NCBI RefSeq assembly: GCF_947501385.1 | Contig: NZ_CANMVP010000005.1 | Location: 118,641 to 182,640 of the forward strand | DNA from: an uncultured Polaribacter sp. | Lineage (GTDB): Bacteria > Bacteroidota > Bacteroidia > Flavobacteriales > Flavobacteriaceae | Length of the DNA stretch: 64,000 nt | Reading direction: 5' to 3' | Shown here: piece after piece, positions 51,805 through 60,505 of the stretch | Layout of the letters: the number at the start of each line of letters is the position of its first letter | Position numbering within the stretch: the first letter of the stretch is position 1 | The notes under the pieces: generated by a model | Database searches by the model: none | What the model saw: the letters and a program-made list of their open reading frames with translations, nothing else | What the model was told of the DNA's origin: nothing | Made by a program: the position numbers and the translations under genes

Positions 51805-52662
51805 ATGGAGAAAGAAAAAGAACTCTATAACAATTTAATTCCTTATTTAAATTGTAAAGATTATACGGTTTCTCAAAACCATTTTAAAATAATGAAAAAT
51901 GAGGAATATGAGATGTTGGTTACCTATCCTATTCCTGAGAATCTAGAGAATTATTATAAAAGTGAAAATTATATTTCTCACACAGACAGTAAAAAATCTT
52001 TTTTTGATAAGGTGTATCAATCTGTAAAAAACCATACTTTAAAACAAAAACTATCTTTATTAAATTCTTTTAAAACAAAAACAAAAACGGTTTTAGATAT
52101 TGGGGCAGGAACGGGAGATTTTTTAAAAGTTTGTAAAAATAATCACTGGGAAGTATTTGGAACTGAACCAAGTTTTGACGCAAGAAACATTGCAGAAAAA
52201 AAAGGAATTCATTTAATGGAGAGAATCCAAGAAATCAAGAATCAGCAATTTGATGTGATTTCACTTTGGCATGTTTTAGAACATGTAGAAGATTTAGAAG
52301 AGACCATTAAATTCTTAAAACGAATATTAAAACCGAAAGGAAGAATTATTGTAGCAGTGCCTAACTACAAAAGTTGTGACGCGGAATATTATAAAGAACA
52401 TTGGGCTGCTTATGATGTTCCGAGGCATTTGTGGCATTTTTCACAAACATCTATTCATAAACTTTTTTCTGAAATAAAAATGATTGTAGATACAACACTA
52501 CCCATGAAATTTGATGCCTATTATGTTTCTCTTTTAAGCGAAAAATATAAATCAGGTAAAATGAAACCAGCGAAAGCATTTTATAGAGGTTTTATTTCTA
52601 ATTTAAAAGCAATTAAGACTTCTGAGTATTCTTCTCTTATATATGTGATAAAAAACTACTAA
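51805..52662 (+). CDS. Class I SAM-dependent methyltransferase
   Basis: 285 residues. SAM motif I is TVLDIGAGTGDFLKVC, motif II VFGTEPS, motif IV FDVISLWHVLEHVEDLEE, and a GRIIVAVPNYKSCDAEYY block typical of the Ubi-E/type-11-12 like families acting on sugar or lipid substrates. The N-terminal extension of about 90 residues is specific to this subgroup. It follows mnmG by 60 bp and has a strong terminator downstream. Substrate unknown. Confidence 0.82.
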   Translation: MEKEKELYNNLIPYLNCKDYTVSQNHFKIMKNEEYEMLVTYPIPENLENYYKSENYISHTDSKKSFFDKVYQSVKNHTLKQKLSLLNSFKTKTKTVLDIGAGTGDFLKVCKNNHWEVFGTEPSFDARNIAEKKGIHLMERIQEIKNQQFDVISLWHVLEHVEDLEETIKFLKRILKPKGRIIVAVPNYKSCDAEYYKEHWAAYDVPRHLWHFSQTSIHKLFSEIKMIVDTTLPMKFDAYYVSLLSEKYKSGKMKPAKAFYRGFISNLKAIKTSEYSSLIYVIKNY

Positions 52663-52729
52663 AATCGAATATTAGGGGATATTCTATAATAATAACCTAC
52701 TATAATGTGGAAACCACTTAATTGAAATT

Positions 52730-52765
52730 AAAAACTCCTTAAAACAGCTGTTTTAAGGAGTTTTT
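52730..52765. terminator. Perfect bidirectional terminator
   Basis: AAAAACTCCTTAAAACAG followed directly by its exact complement: a 36-nt perfect palindrome with T-runs on both strands. It separates the convergent methyltransferase and DoxX-like genes. Confidence 0.92.
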
Positions 52766-52805
52766 ATATAGAAAATAATTATAATTCTGTTTTATTAAAT
52801 AGTTT

Positions 52806-53204
52806 TTATTGATTTAGCAAGTAGATGCCTAAAATTGCTATTATAAAATAGACCGCTAAGGACATTGCTCCTGCATAATCTTTTGCAAGACGTTGCCCTA
52901 TTAATAAAAAAATTAAAGTAATTGCGGAAAGTTCAATTCCTAAAATTGCCAACTCTTTGACTTCAGAAGTATATAATTGATAGACTCCAATAAGCATTAA
53001 AGCACCAGCAACAATTTCAATGGCTAAAATAATTGCCAATAAGAAAGGAACACTATTTTTTAGTGGCGAATTTTTAAAATGCTCTTTTATAAAAGAAACA
53101 TTTCCTGTCCAGTCTAAAAGTTTATCTATTCCAGATTGAATAAACGTGACAATTAAGAAAAGGAGAATTAAAACTTCTGCGGGATAATTTGATAAAATTT
53201 TCAT
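52806..53204 (-). CDS. DoxX-like integral membrane protein
   Basis: 132 residues with four hydrophobic helices. N-terminal LLFLIVTFIQSGIDKLLDW resembles the DoxX opening, with a conserved-looking short loop NVSFIKEHFKNSPL and further helices LLAIILAIEIVAGALMLIG and AVYFIIAILGIYLL. The DoxX family lacks a clear biochemical role in bacteria. It is 9 bp downstream of the LEA-like protein gene. Confidence 0.7.
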   Translation of the reverse strand: MKILSNYPAEVLILLFLIVTFIQSGIDKLLDWTGNVSFIKEHFKNSPLKNSVPFLLAIILAIEIVAGALMLIGVYQLYTSEVKELAILGIELSAITLIFLLIGQRLAKDYAGAMSLAVYFIIAILGIYLLNQ

Positions 53205-53213
53205 CTGTGTTTT

Positions 53214-53651
53214 TTATTTACCAAATAACCTTTGAAAGAAATTCTTCGTTTTTTTAGTGGCTTCTTCAATTTCTTCTTTTGCATCTTCTGCCAAATCCGC
53301 TAAACTTTCAGCAGCTTCCCCTGCAAACTCAGCCGCTTTTTCGGCAACATCTCCATATACATCTTTTGCGTCTTCTGTAAACTCCGCAACTTTTTCTTTG
53401 GCTTCTTCTGTATATGATGCTAACTTTTCTTTTACTTTATCCATATTTTTATCAGAAAAAGTTTCGTTAATTTTTTCCTTTGCAGTGTCAAAGGCTTTGG
53501 TTGCATCTTCTTTAAATTCAACAGCTTTCTCTTTAGCAGAGTCTTTCACTTCGTTTGCTTTTTCCTTGAAATTATCTACTTTTTCTTTAGATTCTTCAGA
53601 AATTGTTTTTTTAATTTCTTCTGGTTCTAATTTATCTTCTTTTTTATTCAT
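53214..53651 (-). CDS. LEA/apolipoprotein-like amphipathic repeat protein
   Basis: 145 residues, almost all charged helix, built from repeats of about 11 residues such as AKEKAVEFKEDATKAFDTAK, AKEKVAEFTEDAKDVYGDVA and AEKAAEFAGEAAESLADLAE. No signal or membrane segment, and a basic C-terminus (KTKNFFQRLFGK). The pattern matches LEA-type or YtxH/apolipoprotein-like stress proteins that protect membranes or proteins during drying or cold; that is a family-based inference. Confidence 0.7.
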   Translation of the reverse strand: MNKKEDKLEPEEIKKTISEESKEKVDNFKEKANEVKDSAKEKAVEFKEDATKAFDTAKEKINETFSDKNMDKVKEKLASYTEEAKEKVAEFTEDAKDVYGDVAEKAAEFAGEAAESLADLAEDAKEEIEEATKKTKNFFQRLFGK

Positions 53652-53677
53652 AATTAATTGATTTTAAGTATATTATA

Positions 53678-54064
53678 TTATTTTAATGCTTGATCTTTGG
53701 GTTCCCAAAGCTCTATTTTATTATTTTCATTATCTAAAATCCAACCGAATTTTCCATAATCATATTCTTCCATTTCACCTACAATAGTAACCCCTTCTTT
53801 CTTTAATTCTTTAAGAAGTTCAACCAAGTTTTCAACCCTATAGTTGAACATAAATTCTTTTTTTGAAGGCTCGAAATAGTTGGTGTCTTTTGTAAACGGA
53901 CTCCATTGTGTAGAGGCTTCTTTTCCTTTTGTATCTTTCCACCAGAAGGTGGCACCATAATCGTCTGTTTTAAAACCTAAGTGTTTTTTATACCAATTTT
54001 TGGCCGCTCTAGTATCTTCCGATTTAAAAAATAAACCACCAATTCCTGTAACTCTATTTTTCAT
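53678..54064 (-). CDS. VOC-family (glyoxalase/bleomycin-resistance fold) protein
   Basis: 128 residues. GIGGLFFKSEDTRAAKNWYKKHLGFKTDDYGATFWW matches the start of VOC domains, with a second betaalphabetabetabeta half ending EMEEYDYGKFGWILDNENNKIELWEPK (final Glu as metal ligand). Metal-dependent but substrate unknown. It abuts the DUF1801 gene (1-bp gap) and is probably co-transcribed with it. Confidence 0.82.
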   Translation of the reverse strand: MKNRVTGIGGLFFKSEDTRAAKNWYKKHLGFKTDDYGATFWWKDTKGKEASTQWSPFTKDTNYFEPSKKEFMFNYRVENLVELLKELKKEGVTIVGEMEEYDYGKFGWILDNENNKIELWEPKDQALK

Positions 54065-54065
54065 T

Positions 54066-54524
54066 TTATTTCTTTTTTATATTCGTTTCATAAATTTGAA
54101 TCCATTCTTTAAGAGAAATTTTTGTACACAAATCTCCAATTAAATCAAAAGGAATTTCTTCTGTTTTTTTAAAACGAATACAACTTTTTCCCATATCTAA
54201 TTTTCGAGTAGCATGTTTTGGATATTCATTTACAAACCAATTATGAATTTCCGGAATTGCGTAAATTCCACTATGATATAAATTGATGGAGTTTTTTTGT
54301 GAAGCAAAACTCATAAAAGGCAACGGTTCTTTTGGGTTGCAATGATACCCTTCTGGATATACTGAATGTGGCACAAAATACCCAATCATTCCATATTGAA
54401 TGCCTTCTTCAAACCCTTTAGGTAAATGATCTATAATTGTTTTTCGTAGTTTTTTTAGCGCATTTTGACGGTCTTCAGGAACTTGCCTTATATAATCTTC
54501 TGGAGAATTTGCTTTGTACTGCAT
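54066..54524 (-). CDS. DUF1801-family protein
   Basis: 152 residues. ALKKLRKTIIDHLPKGFEEGIQYGMIGYFVP followed by GYHCNPKEPLPFMSFASQKNSINLYH and a DMGKSCIRFKKTEEIP block is the DUF1801 (YdhG-like) pattern. Function unknown; the family is small, soluble and common in environmental bacteria. It is immediately upstream of the VOC gene. Confidence 0.8.
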   Translation of the reverse strand: MQYKANSPEDYIRQVPEDRQNALKKLRKTIIDHLPKGFEEGIQYGMIGYFVPHSVYPEGYHCNPKEPLPFMSFASQKNSINLYHSGIYAIPEIHNWFVNEYPKHATRKLDMGKSCIRFKKTEEIPFDLIGDLCTKISLKEWIQIYETNIKKK

Positions 54525-54549
54525 AACATCAAATTTTGATGCTTACAAG

Positions 54550-55488
54550 TTAGTAAAATTTTTGTTTTATTTTATCTATAATTGTTTGAGCTAATTTTTG
54601 GTGGCTTTCAACCGTCCAACCAGCAATATGGGGAGATAATAATACGTTTTCTGAACGAATTAAATAGGTAAAGGCTTCTGGCATCTTATTGTCAGAAAAA
54701 AGATTTTCAAAAGATGTTTTTTCATACTCTAAAACATCCAATCCAGCACCTAAAATTTTACCAGCTTTTAGAGCGGTCACTAAATCTTTGGTAACCACAG
54801 ATGAGCCTCGTGCTGTATTTAGCAACCAAAAATTCTTTTTAAAACTGTTGATGAAATTAGCATTTACCATGTTTTTCGTAAGTGCTGTTTCTGGTGTATG
54901 TAAACTTAAAACATCTGCATTTTCTTGTAATTCAGACAAGGAAACCTGCATAGAGTTTTTGTCTGAAACGTTTGGTTTTACATCATAACAGAGCACTTGG
55001 ACATCAAAACCACGCATTTTTCTCGCGAATGATTTTCCCATGTTTCCATAGCCAATTAAACCAATTGTTTTTCCGTCGAGTTCGATTCCGCGATTTTCTT
55101 CTCGAAACCACTTTCCGTTTTTAACTTCATTATCAGCTTTATTCAATTTATTAAAAAGTGATAATAACATGCCCAATGTGTGCTCACCAACAGCATTCCT
55201 GTTACCCTCTGGCGCAGCAATCAACTCAATATTTTTAGATGTTGCATACTCACAATCTATATTTTCTAAACCCGCACCAACGCGTCCAATAAATTTTAGG
55301 TTTGTGGCTTTGTCTAGAAAGTTTTTATCAATAGAAAATCTACTTCTAATAATTAAACCATCATATAAATGAATTTTCGCTTCAATTGCTGATTTTGAAG
55401 ATGCATAATCTTCATCATTTTTGAAACCCAAATCATTGAGTTGATTTAGTAGCAACGGGTGATTTGTATCAATATGTAAAATCTTCAT
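54550..55488 (-). CDS. D-isomer-specific 2-hydroxyacid dehydrogenase
   Basis: 312 residues. NAD-binding signature TIGLIGYGNMGKSFARKMRGF, catalytic Arg in TARGSSVVTKDL, Glu in GLDVLEYEK and His in LLSPHIAGWT, all in family order. It is close to 3-phosphoglycerate dehydrogenase-like enzymes but lacks an ACT regulatory domain, so it may act in serine synthesis or on another hydroxyacid. Upstream is the VOC remnant and panB. Confidence 0.88.
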   Translation of the reverse strand: MKILHIDTNHPLLLNQLNDLGFKNDEDYASSKSAIEAKIHLYDGLIIRSRFSIDKNFLDKATNLKFIGRVGAGLENIDCEYATSKNIELIAAPEGNRNAVGEHTLGMLLSLFNKLNKADNEVKNGKWFREENRGIELDGKTIGLIGYGNMGKSFARKMRGFDVQVLCYDVKPNVSDKNSMQVSLSELQENADVLSLHTPETALTKNMVNANFINSFKKNFWLLNTARGSSVVTKDLVTALKAGKILGAGLDVLEYEKTSFENLFSDNKMPEAFTYLIRSENVLLSPHIAGWTVESHQKLAQTIIDKIKQKFY

Positions 55489-55509
55489 AATTGTTTTTTA
55501 TACGAAAAG

Positions 55510-55617
55510 TTATAGACTTTTTAATTGAAACCATTCTTCATAAGAAATAATTCGTTTTTCTGGTCTTGGTTTTCCTTCATGAACTTCAATATGAGTTTCA
55601 AAAAGTCCTTGTATCAT
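55510..55617 (-). pseudogene. 35-codon ORF, possible internally deleted VOC-family gene
   Basis: Reads MIQGLFETHIEVHEGKPRPE, then KRIISYEEWFQLKSL. The first 12 residues match the opening of VOC (lactoylglutathione-lyase-like) proteins, and the second part resembles the tail (RPDxxxxSYEEW) seen at the end of such proteins; the central 90 or so residues are missing. An internal in-frame deletion is the simplest explanation. It lies 56 bp beyond the panB stop and may just be read through. Confidence 0.4.
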
Positions 55618-55672
55618 TATTTAAATTTTTTCACAACAAGTTACTTCCCTTTGGGAAGGTTAGGATGGGCTC

Positions 55673-56491
55673 TTAATACTGCTCTTTATCATTCGGAAAA
55701 TCACCACTTTTTACATCTGAAATATAATTCTCAAAAGCACCTGTCATGTCTGCATACAAATCTAAATAACGTCTTAAAAAACGAGGATGGAATTCGTGCG
55801 TCATACCAATCATATCATGTGTCACTAAAACTTGGCCATCAACACCATTTCCGGCGCCAATACCAATCACAGGAATCGTTAAAGCATCTGCTACTTTTTT
55901 AGCCAATTCTGCAGGTACTTTTTCTAAAACCAACGCAAAACAACCAATTCTTTCTAATAGTAAAGCATCTTCCATTAATTGTTCTGCTTCTTCTTCTTCT
56001 TTGGCTCTTACCGTATAGGTTCCGAATTTATAGATAGATTGCGGCGTTAAACCCAAATGTCCCATAACCGGTATGCCCGCGTTTAAAATTCTTTTTATAG
56101 ATTCCTTTACTTCTTTACCACCTTCTAGCTTTATAGAATGTCCGCCAGATTCTTTCATAATTCGAATCGCAGAACGCAAAGCTTCTTTCGGATCAGATTG
56201 GTAGCTTCCAAAAGGCAAATCTACCACCACCAAACAACGTTCTATAGCTCTTATTACAGAACTTGCATGGTAAATCATTTGATCTAAAGTAATTGGCAAG
56301 GTGGTTTCATGACCAGCCATAACGTTCGATGCAGAATCACCCACAAGAATTACGTCAATTCCTGCACTATCTATAATTTTTGCCATCGTATAATCATAGG
56401 CAGTAAGCATAGAGATTTTCTCTCCGTTAGCTTTCATTTCTACCAAAGATTTTACCGTTACGCGTTTATATTGCTTTTTAGCTACAGACAT
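55673..56491 (-). CDS. panB: Ketopantoate hydroxymethyltransferase
   Basis: Makes ketopantoate from 2-oxoisovalerate and methylene-THF in pantothenate/CoA synthesis. 272 residues: [91 protein letters not shown] and [21 protein letters not shown] are all conserved PanB blocks. panC/panD are not in the window. Pantothenate feeds CoA and thus the carrier-protein prosthetic group, but no direct link to the polyketide locus is implied. Confidence 0.96.
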   Translation of the reverse strand: MSVAKKQYKRVTVKSLVEMKANGEKISMLTAYDYTMAKIIDSAGIDVILVGDSASNVMAGHETTLPITLDQMIYHASSVIRAIERCLVVVDLPFGSYQSDPKEALRSAIRIMKESGGHSIKLEGGKEVKESIKRILNAGIPVMGHLGLTPQSIYKFGTYTVRAKEEEEAEQLMEDALLLERIGCFALVLEKVPAELAKKVADALTIPVIGIGAGNGVDGQVLVTHDMIGMTHEFHPRFLRRYLDLYADMTGAFENYISDVKSGDFPNDKEQY

Positions 56492-56652
56492 ATTTTTTAT
56501 ATATTTAAAGTGGTAAAAGTAAGAAAAAGCAATAGATATCTTATTACAGATTGTTTAAGAGCTGCAAACACAATTTGCACCCGATAAATTATTTGTTTTA
56601 TAAGCATCATTAGTACAAACAATTCTAAGAAAAACAATAAAAAAATTAGCAT

Positions 56653-56660
56653 TATATTTG
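56653..56660 (+). promoter_or_regulatory. -7 element upstream of the sigma factor gene
   Basis: TATATTTG fits TAnnTTTG and is 16 bp before the sigma ATG. No -33 match; if the ECF sigma is self-regulated a different promoter form would be expected. Confidence 0.4.
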
Positions 56661-56676
56661 GTACTTTATTAAAAGA

Positions 56677-57243
56677 ATGACCGAAAAAAAACATACTATA
56701 AATTCGAATAAATGGATAGATAATTATGCAGACTACTTGTATAATTATGCTATTTCTCGTGTTAATAATAGCGATTTAGCCAAAGATCTTGTGCAGGAAA
56801 CTTTTTTTGCAGGGTTAAAATCTGCGAAAAATTTTCAAGGAAAAGCTTCAGAGAGAACTTGGTTGGTTTCTATATTGAAGAGAAAAATTATAGATTATTA
56901 TAGAAAAATTAATTCGAAAAAAGGACAAGCTGAAGTTAGAATGAATTTCTATCAAAGTGGAGAAAATGAAGGAAATTGGATTGAAGAACGTGTGCCGCAA
57001 AGTTGGGACAATCAATCTGAAAAAAATATAGAAAACGAGGAGTTGAGAAATCAATTAGAGGCTTGTATCAATAACTTGCCAGAAAAATATGCGATGGTTT
57101 TTAGAATGAAAACAGTGCAAGAATTCGAAACGGAAGAAATCTGTAAGGAGTTAGATATTACTTCGTCAAATTTATGGGTTATCATTCATCGGGCAAGAAC
57201 ACAGCTAAGAAAATGCATGGAAGATAACTGGTTTAATAATTAA
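56677..57243 (+). CDS. ECF-type sigma-70 factor
   Basis: 188 residues with regions 2 and 4 only. Region 2 has YNYAISRVNNSDLAKDLVQETFFAGLK and FQGKASERTWLVSILKRKIIDYYRK; region 4 has LEACINNLPEKYAMVFRMKTVQEFETEEICKELDITSSNLWVIIHRARTQLRKC. It redirects RNA polymerase to a dedicated regulon. The short Cys-rich protein 3 bp downstream is the probable anti-sigma or modulator. The stimulus is unknown. Confidence 0.92.
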   Translation: MTEKKHTINSNKWIDNYADYLYNYAISRVNNSDLAKDLVQETFFAGLKSAKNFQGKASERTWLVSILKRKIIDYYRKINSKKGQAEVRMNFYQSGENEGNWIEERVPQSWDNQSEKNIENEELRNQLEACINNLPEKYAMVFRMKTVQEFETEEICKELDITSSNLWVIIHRARTQLRKCMEDNWFNN

Positions 57244-57246
57244 GAA

Positions 57247-57507
57247 ATGTTTAAAAATTTAAAAATAACCTGCGATGAAGCCACAACCATTTGCGATAAA
57301 AATCAATATGGAGAAGCTTCAATTTTAGAATTGATAAAATTGAATATTCATTTTATAAGATGTAGAATATGCGCATTGTATACAAAACAGAATATGAGAT
57401 TAACTAGCTTTTATAAAGGCTATTCTAAAAGCTGTAAAGAAATTAAACACTGTATGTCTTTAGAAGATAAAAATCAGTTAAAAAAAGTACTTGAAGAAAG
57501 AAACTAG
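57247..57507 (+). CDS. Small Cys/His protein, putative anti-sigma partner
   Basis: 86 residues, no membrane segment. Pattern CDEATTICDKNQYGEAS, then ELIKLNIHFIRCRICALYTKQN has the H-x(3)-C-x(2)-C arrangement (HFIRCRIC) of zinc-binding anti-sigma (ZAS-like) domains, and CKEIKHC adds further cysteines. It starts 3 bp after the ECF sigma stop and shares its terminator, so a role in holding or sensing for that sigma is likely; it lacks the membrane-spanning part many anti-sigmas have. Confidence 0.65.
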   Translation: MFKNLKITCDEATTICDKNQYGEASILELIKLNIHFIRCRICALYTKQNMRLTSFYKGYSKSCKEIKHCMSLEDKNQLKKVLEERN

Positions 57508-57535
57508 CGTACTTACTTCACTAAAAAAGATTTCA

Positions 57536-57568
57536 ACGGAACTTATGATTTATAAGTTCCGTTTTTTT
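57536..57568 (+). terminator. Terminator of the sigma/anti-sigma operon
   Basis: ACGGAACTTAT and its complement (11 bp) around GATTT, followed by seven T residues. Confidence 0.9.
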
Positions 57569-57589
57569 GTATTTTTGGATTTGTCCGCT

Positions 57590-57650
57590 CGAGCGCAGTC
57601 GAGAGGGATATTTTTTTTAAGAAATTTAAATTAGGTCTCGACTGCGCTCG
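57590..57650. repeat. GAGCGCAGTCGAGA-type inverted repeat
   Basis: CGAGCGCAGTCGAGA (57590-57604) and its exact 15-nt complement (57636-57650) around a 31-nt A+T-rich loop. Same family as 4250-4305. Confidence 0.8.
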
Positions 57651-57662
57651 GCCAAACAGATC

Positions 57663-58304
57663 ATGCATTTTCTACCAGAAAAAATAGACAATTATGTTGT
57701 AGCTCATTCACAACAAGAGCCAAAAATTTTACAAGAATTAACAAGAGAAACTTGGCAAAAAGTATTAAATCCTAGAATGTTAAGCGGTGCTTTTCAAGGA
57801 AGAGTTTTAGCAATGATTTCTAAGTTAATTTCACCAAAAAATATTTTAGAAATTGGCACTTATACAGGTTATTCTGCCATTTGTTTAGCAGAAGGACTCT
57901 CTTCTAAAGGAAAAATTTTTACGATAGATAAAAATGAAGAATTAGAAACACTTCAAAATAAATATTTTAAAAAATCGGGTTACCGAAATCAGATTGAGCA
58001 ATTCTCTGGAAATGCGTTGGAAATTATCCCAAAAATTGATGAAAAATTTGATTTGGTGTTTATTGATGCAGACAAGTCTAACTACATCAATTACTTTCAT
58101 TTAATTATTGATAAAATGAATGCTGGTGGCATCATTTTATCAGATAACGTTTTATGGAGCGGAAAAGTAGTGGAAGAATTAGACCCAAAAGACGAGGACA
58201 CAAAAGTACTTTTAGCGTATAATACATTACTGAATCAAGATACTAGAATCGAAACCGTTTTATTGCCAATTAGAGATGGCTTAACCATTAGTAGAGTGAA
58301 ATAG
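57663..58304 (+). CDS. O-methyltransferase, class I SAM
   Basis: 213 residues of the catechol/caffeoyl-CoA O-methyltransferase-like family (Methyltransf_3). SAM motifs: NILEIGTYTGYSAICLAEGL, IFTIDKNEE, FDLVFIDADKSNYINYF (metal-ligand Asp, FIDADK signature) and GGIILSDNVLWSGKVV. The catalytic metal residues of the family are in place. It starts 13 bp after a repeat and probably has its own short transcript. Substrate unknown; a phenolic product of the locus at 6-10 kb is possible but purely speculative. Confidence 0.88.
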   Translation: MHFLPEKIDNYVVAHSQQEPKILQELTRETWQKVLNPRMLSGAFQGRVLAMISKLISPKNILEIGTYTGYSAICLAEGLSSKGKIFTIDKNEELETLQNKYFKKSGYRNQIEQFSGNALEIIPKIDEKFDLVFIDADKSNYINYFHLIIDKMNAGGIILSDNVLWSGKVVEELDPKDEDTKVLLAYNTLLNQDTRIETVLLPIRDGLTISRVK

Positions 58305-58761
58305 TTTTCTAGTCTATTGTAAGAACTCGAGAAATGTTGAAAAACTTATTAAGCGGTAGAATAAATATCTGTAAATATGTTCGTTCGAGACCTGAGGAAT
58401 ATCTTAATTAAGTGATAGGAATTGATGTAAACATGTCTGTTCGAGACCCGAGAAAAATTTTTATCAAGCGATTGGAATGACGTAATGTCTCCTCGAGCAT
58501 TACTGAAATGAAAATACATTTTCATTGAAAGTACATAGCGAAGCTATCGAGAGGTTTTAATTAGGTCTCGACTGCGCTCGACCAGACATATATTAATAAC
58601 CTGTAAAACAGCAACTTACAAGCTACGTCAATGGTAGCGGAGTCGAGAACTCTTAAACATTTTAAAATAAACGGTAGAAAAAATGTCGAAGTAATCTGTT
58701 CTTTTTTATGAAAGAGATTGCTTCAATCGTTCCTCTTTTGCAATGACAAATTCGGGAGAAA
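58305..58761. other. 457-bp repeat-rich noncoding region
   Basis: No credible gene. It contains three degraded tandem units of about 55-60 bp (about 58323-58380, 58381-58436 and 58437-58495; they share CGAGA/CGAGACC, AAG-GAT and TGTAA words), a GAGCGCAGTCGAGA family half-site (58566-58588), a partial GCGGAGTCGAGA site (58636-58647) and two small hairpins near 58512-58560. Confidence 0.55.
58566..58588. repeat. TCTCGACTGCGCTCGA repeat half-site
   Basis: TCTCGACTGCGCTCGACCAG matches the right arm of the 57590-57650 repeat; flanking TTAGG is also shared with 57631-57635. The second arm is degraded. Confidence 0.7.
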
Positions 58762-59043
58762 CTAAAACTGTCTTTTAATTGGCCCCGTAAAATCATCAAT
58801 ATCGTCTTTAACCGAGTCAATTTCTTTGGTGATGTCTTTCGTTATATCTGTATTAAGACCTGTTTTTTCCGAACTGTCTTTTATTTCTCTTTTAATATCA
58901 TTGGTAGCATCTTTTACTTGCCGAATTCCTTTGCCTAAACCTCTTGCGATTTCAGGAATTTTATCTGCACCAAAAACCATTACCACAATTAACATGATAA
59001 CCATAATTTCTGGACCACTAATAAATAAGAAGACTGTATTCAT
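58762..59043 (-). CDS. Second twin-arginine translocase subunit (TatA/TatB-type)
   Basis: 93 residues. Membrane helix with GPEIMVIMLIVVMVFGADKIPEIARGLGKGIRQVKDATND, the FGxxKIPE hinge and amphipathic helix, then a long acidic/helical tail (IKREIKDSSEKTGLNTDITKD). Longer and with GPE in the helix start, like TatB/TatA-2 types. It may complement the TatA at 40714-40902. tatC is not nearby. Confidence 0.85.
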   Translation of the reverse strand: MNTVFLFISGPEIMVIMLIVVMVFGADKIPEIARGLGKGIRQVKDATNDIKREIKDSSEKTGLNTDITKDITKEIDSVKDDIDDFTGPIKRQF

Positions 59044-59138
59044 AACTTATACAAAGGTAAATATTTATTAAAGATTTAAAGATAACAAAAGAATTTATTT
59101 GTAGTTTAGAGGTTAAAAGCCTTTAAAATCAGTTTTTT

Positions 59139-60404
59139 ATGTTGAAAAAATTAGTTTTTTTATTGATTTCCGCTTTGTTGATATCAGGTTGTAAGACAAC
59201 AAAAATCTCTAGAAACCTTGCAAAGAATATCAATACTTCATTTTATAAGAATCAGTTTACAGGAATTTACATTTATGATGTAGCTGCAGAGAAAGTGGTT
59301 TATAATTACCAAGCAGAAAAGTATTTTACACCCGCAAGCAATGTTAAAATATTTACGCTTTTTACAGGCTTAGCGTTATTGCCAGATTCTATACCTGCCT
59401 TTAAATATGCTATAAATAAAGACACCATTATTTTAAAAGGTACAGGAGATCCTACCTTTTTACATCCCTATTTTAAAGATAGTACAGCATTAAAAAAGAT
59501 AAAAAATTATAAAAAAGTTCATTTAATTTTAGATAATATTTCTGATAAAAGATACGGACCTGGTTGGGCTTGGGAAGATTTTGATAGCTATTTTAGCCCA
59601 GAAAGAAGTGCTTTTCCTATGTACGGAAATGTAGTTACAATTAAAAATGAAGATTCATTACGTGTTACACCCAACTTTTTTAAGAAAAAAGTAGCCATTA
59701 CAGAAAACGGATATGGGAGAGAAGAGAGAAATAATAATTTTTATTTTAGTAAAAACAGAAAGCGTGAAACAGAAATCCCCATGATTGTAGATGTTCCATT
59801 ACTTAAAAATTTATGGGATGACATTGCTCCGAATAAAATAACAATATTAAAATCTTCTAGTATTTTGCCTTCTACCATTACATATAGCATTCCTAAAGAT
59901 TCTTTATTTAAAAGAATGATGGAAGTAAGTGATAATTTTTTAGCAGAACAAATTTTAATTTTAGCATCCTCTACTTTATCAGACACCTTAAGTTCTTCTA
60001 AAGCGAGAACATACATTTTAGAGCATCAACTAAAAAATTTACAGCAGAAACCACGTTGGGTAGATGGTTCTGGTTTGAGTAGATATAATTTGTTTTCACC
60101 GATTTCTTTTGTTGAAGTTTTAACAGATATGTATGCAAAAATTCCACAAGAAAGATTGTTTCAATTTTTTCCTGTAGGAGGAGAATCGGGGACGTTAAAA
60201 AATTGGTTTTCAGGAAATCCAGTACCTTATATCTATGCAAAGTCTGGCACCTTAGGAAACAATTATAGCCTTAGCGGATATTTAATTACCAAGTCAGGCA
60301 AAGTATTAATACTTAGCTATATGAACAACCACTACATGCACACTAACAATGCGATAAAAGAAAAAATGCAAACTACTTTTGAGTGGTTAAGAGATACGTA
60401 TTAG
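59139..60404 (+). CDS. dacB: D-Ala-D-Ala carboxypeptidase/endopeptidase (S13, PBP4-like) lipoprotein
   Basis: 421 residues. Lipoprotein signal (MLKKLVFLLISALLISGCKT, lipobox ISGC). Penicillin-binding motifs: SxxK as ASNVK, SxN as SDN in VSDNFLAEQ, and KSG in AKSGTLGNN in place of KTG. These identify a peptidoglycan peptidase of the S13/PBP4 family anchored in a membrane facing the periplasm. It trims peptide cross-links. Divergent from the Tat subunit gene. Confidence 0.9.
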   Translation: MLKKLVFLLISALLISGCKTTKISRNLAKNINTSFYKNQFTGIYIYDVAAEKVVYNYQAEKYFTPASNVKIFTLFTGLALLPDSIPAFKYAINKDTIILKGTGDPTFLHPYFKDSTALKKIKNYKKVHLILDNISDKRYGPGWAWEDFDSYFSPERSAFPMYGNVVTIKNEDSLRVTPNFFKKKVAITENGYGREERNNNFYFSKNRKRETEIPMIVDVPLLKNLWDDIAPNKITILKSSSILPSTITYSIPKDSLFKRMMEVSDNFLAEQILILASSTLSDTLSSSKARTYILEHQLKNLQQKPRWVDGSGLSRYNLFSPISFVEVLTDMYAKIPQERLFQFFPVGGESGTLKNWFSGNPVPYIYAKSGTLGNNYSLSGYLITKSGKVLILSYMNNHYMHTNNAIKEKMQTTFEWLRDTY

Positions 60405-60505
60405 TTGTTTTAAATTATTGTTAAGAATTTAGTGAGATTCATCCATTCCAAATTATAATTCAGATTAAAAAGACTAGAATCTTTTTAGATATTATAAACA
60501 TTAAT

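Noticed and set aside
53257..53661. Plus-strand Ser/Ala-rich ORF over the LEA-like gene
   Set aside because: Composition is the complement of the Lys/Glu/Ala repeats; no signal or domain.
59139..60404. KSG in place of KTG as a sign of an inactive penicillin-binding protein
   Set aside because: Ser for Thr at this site is accepted in active serine peptidases of the superfamily; the other two motifs are intact.
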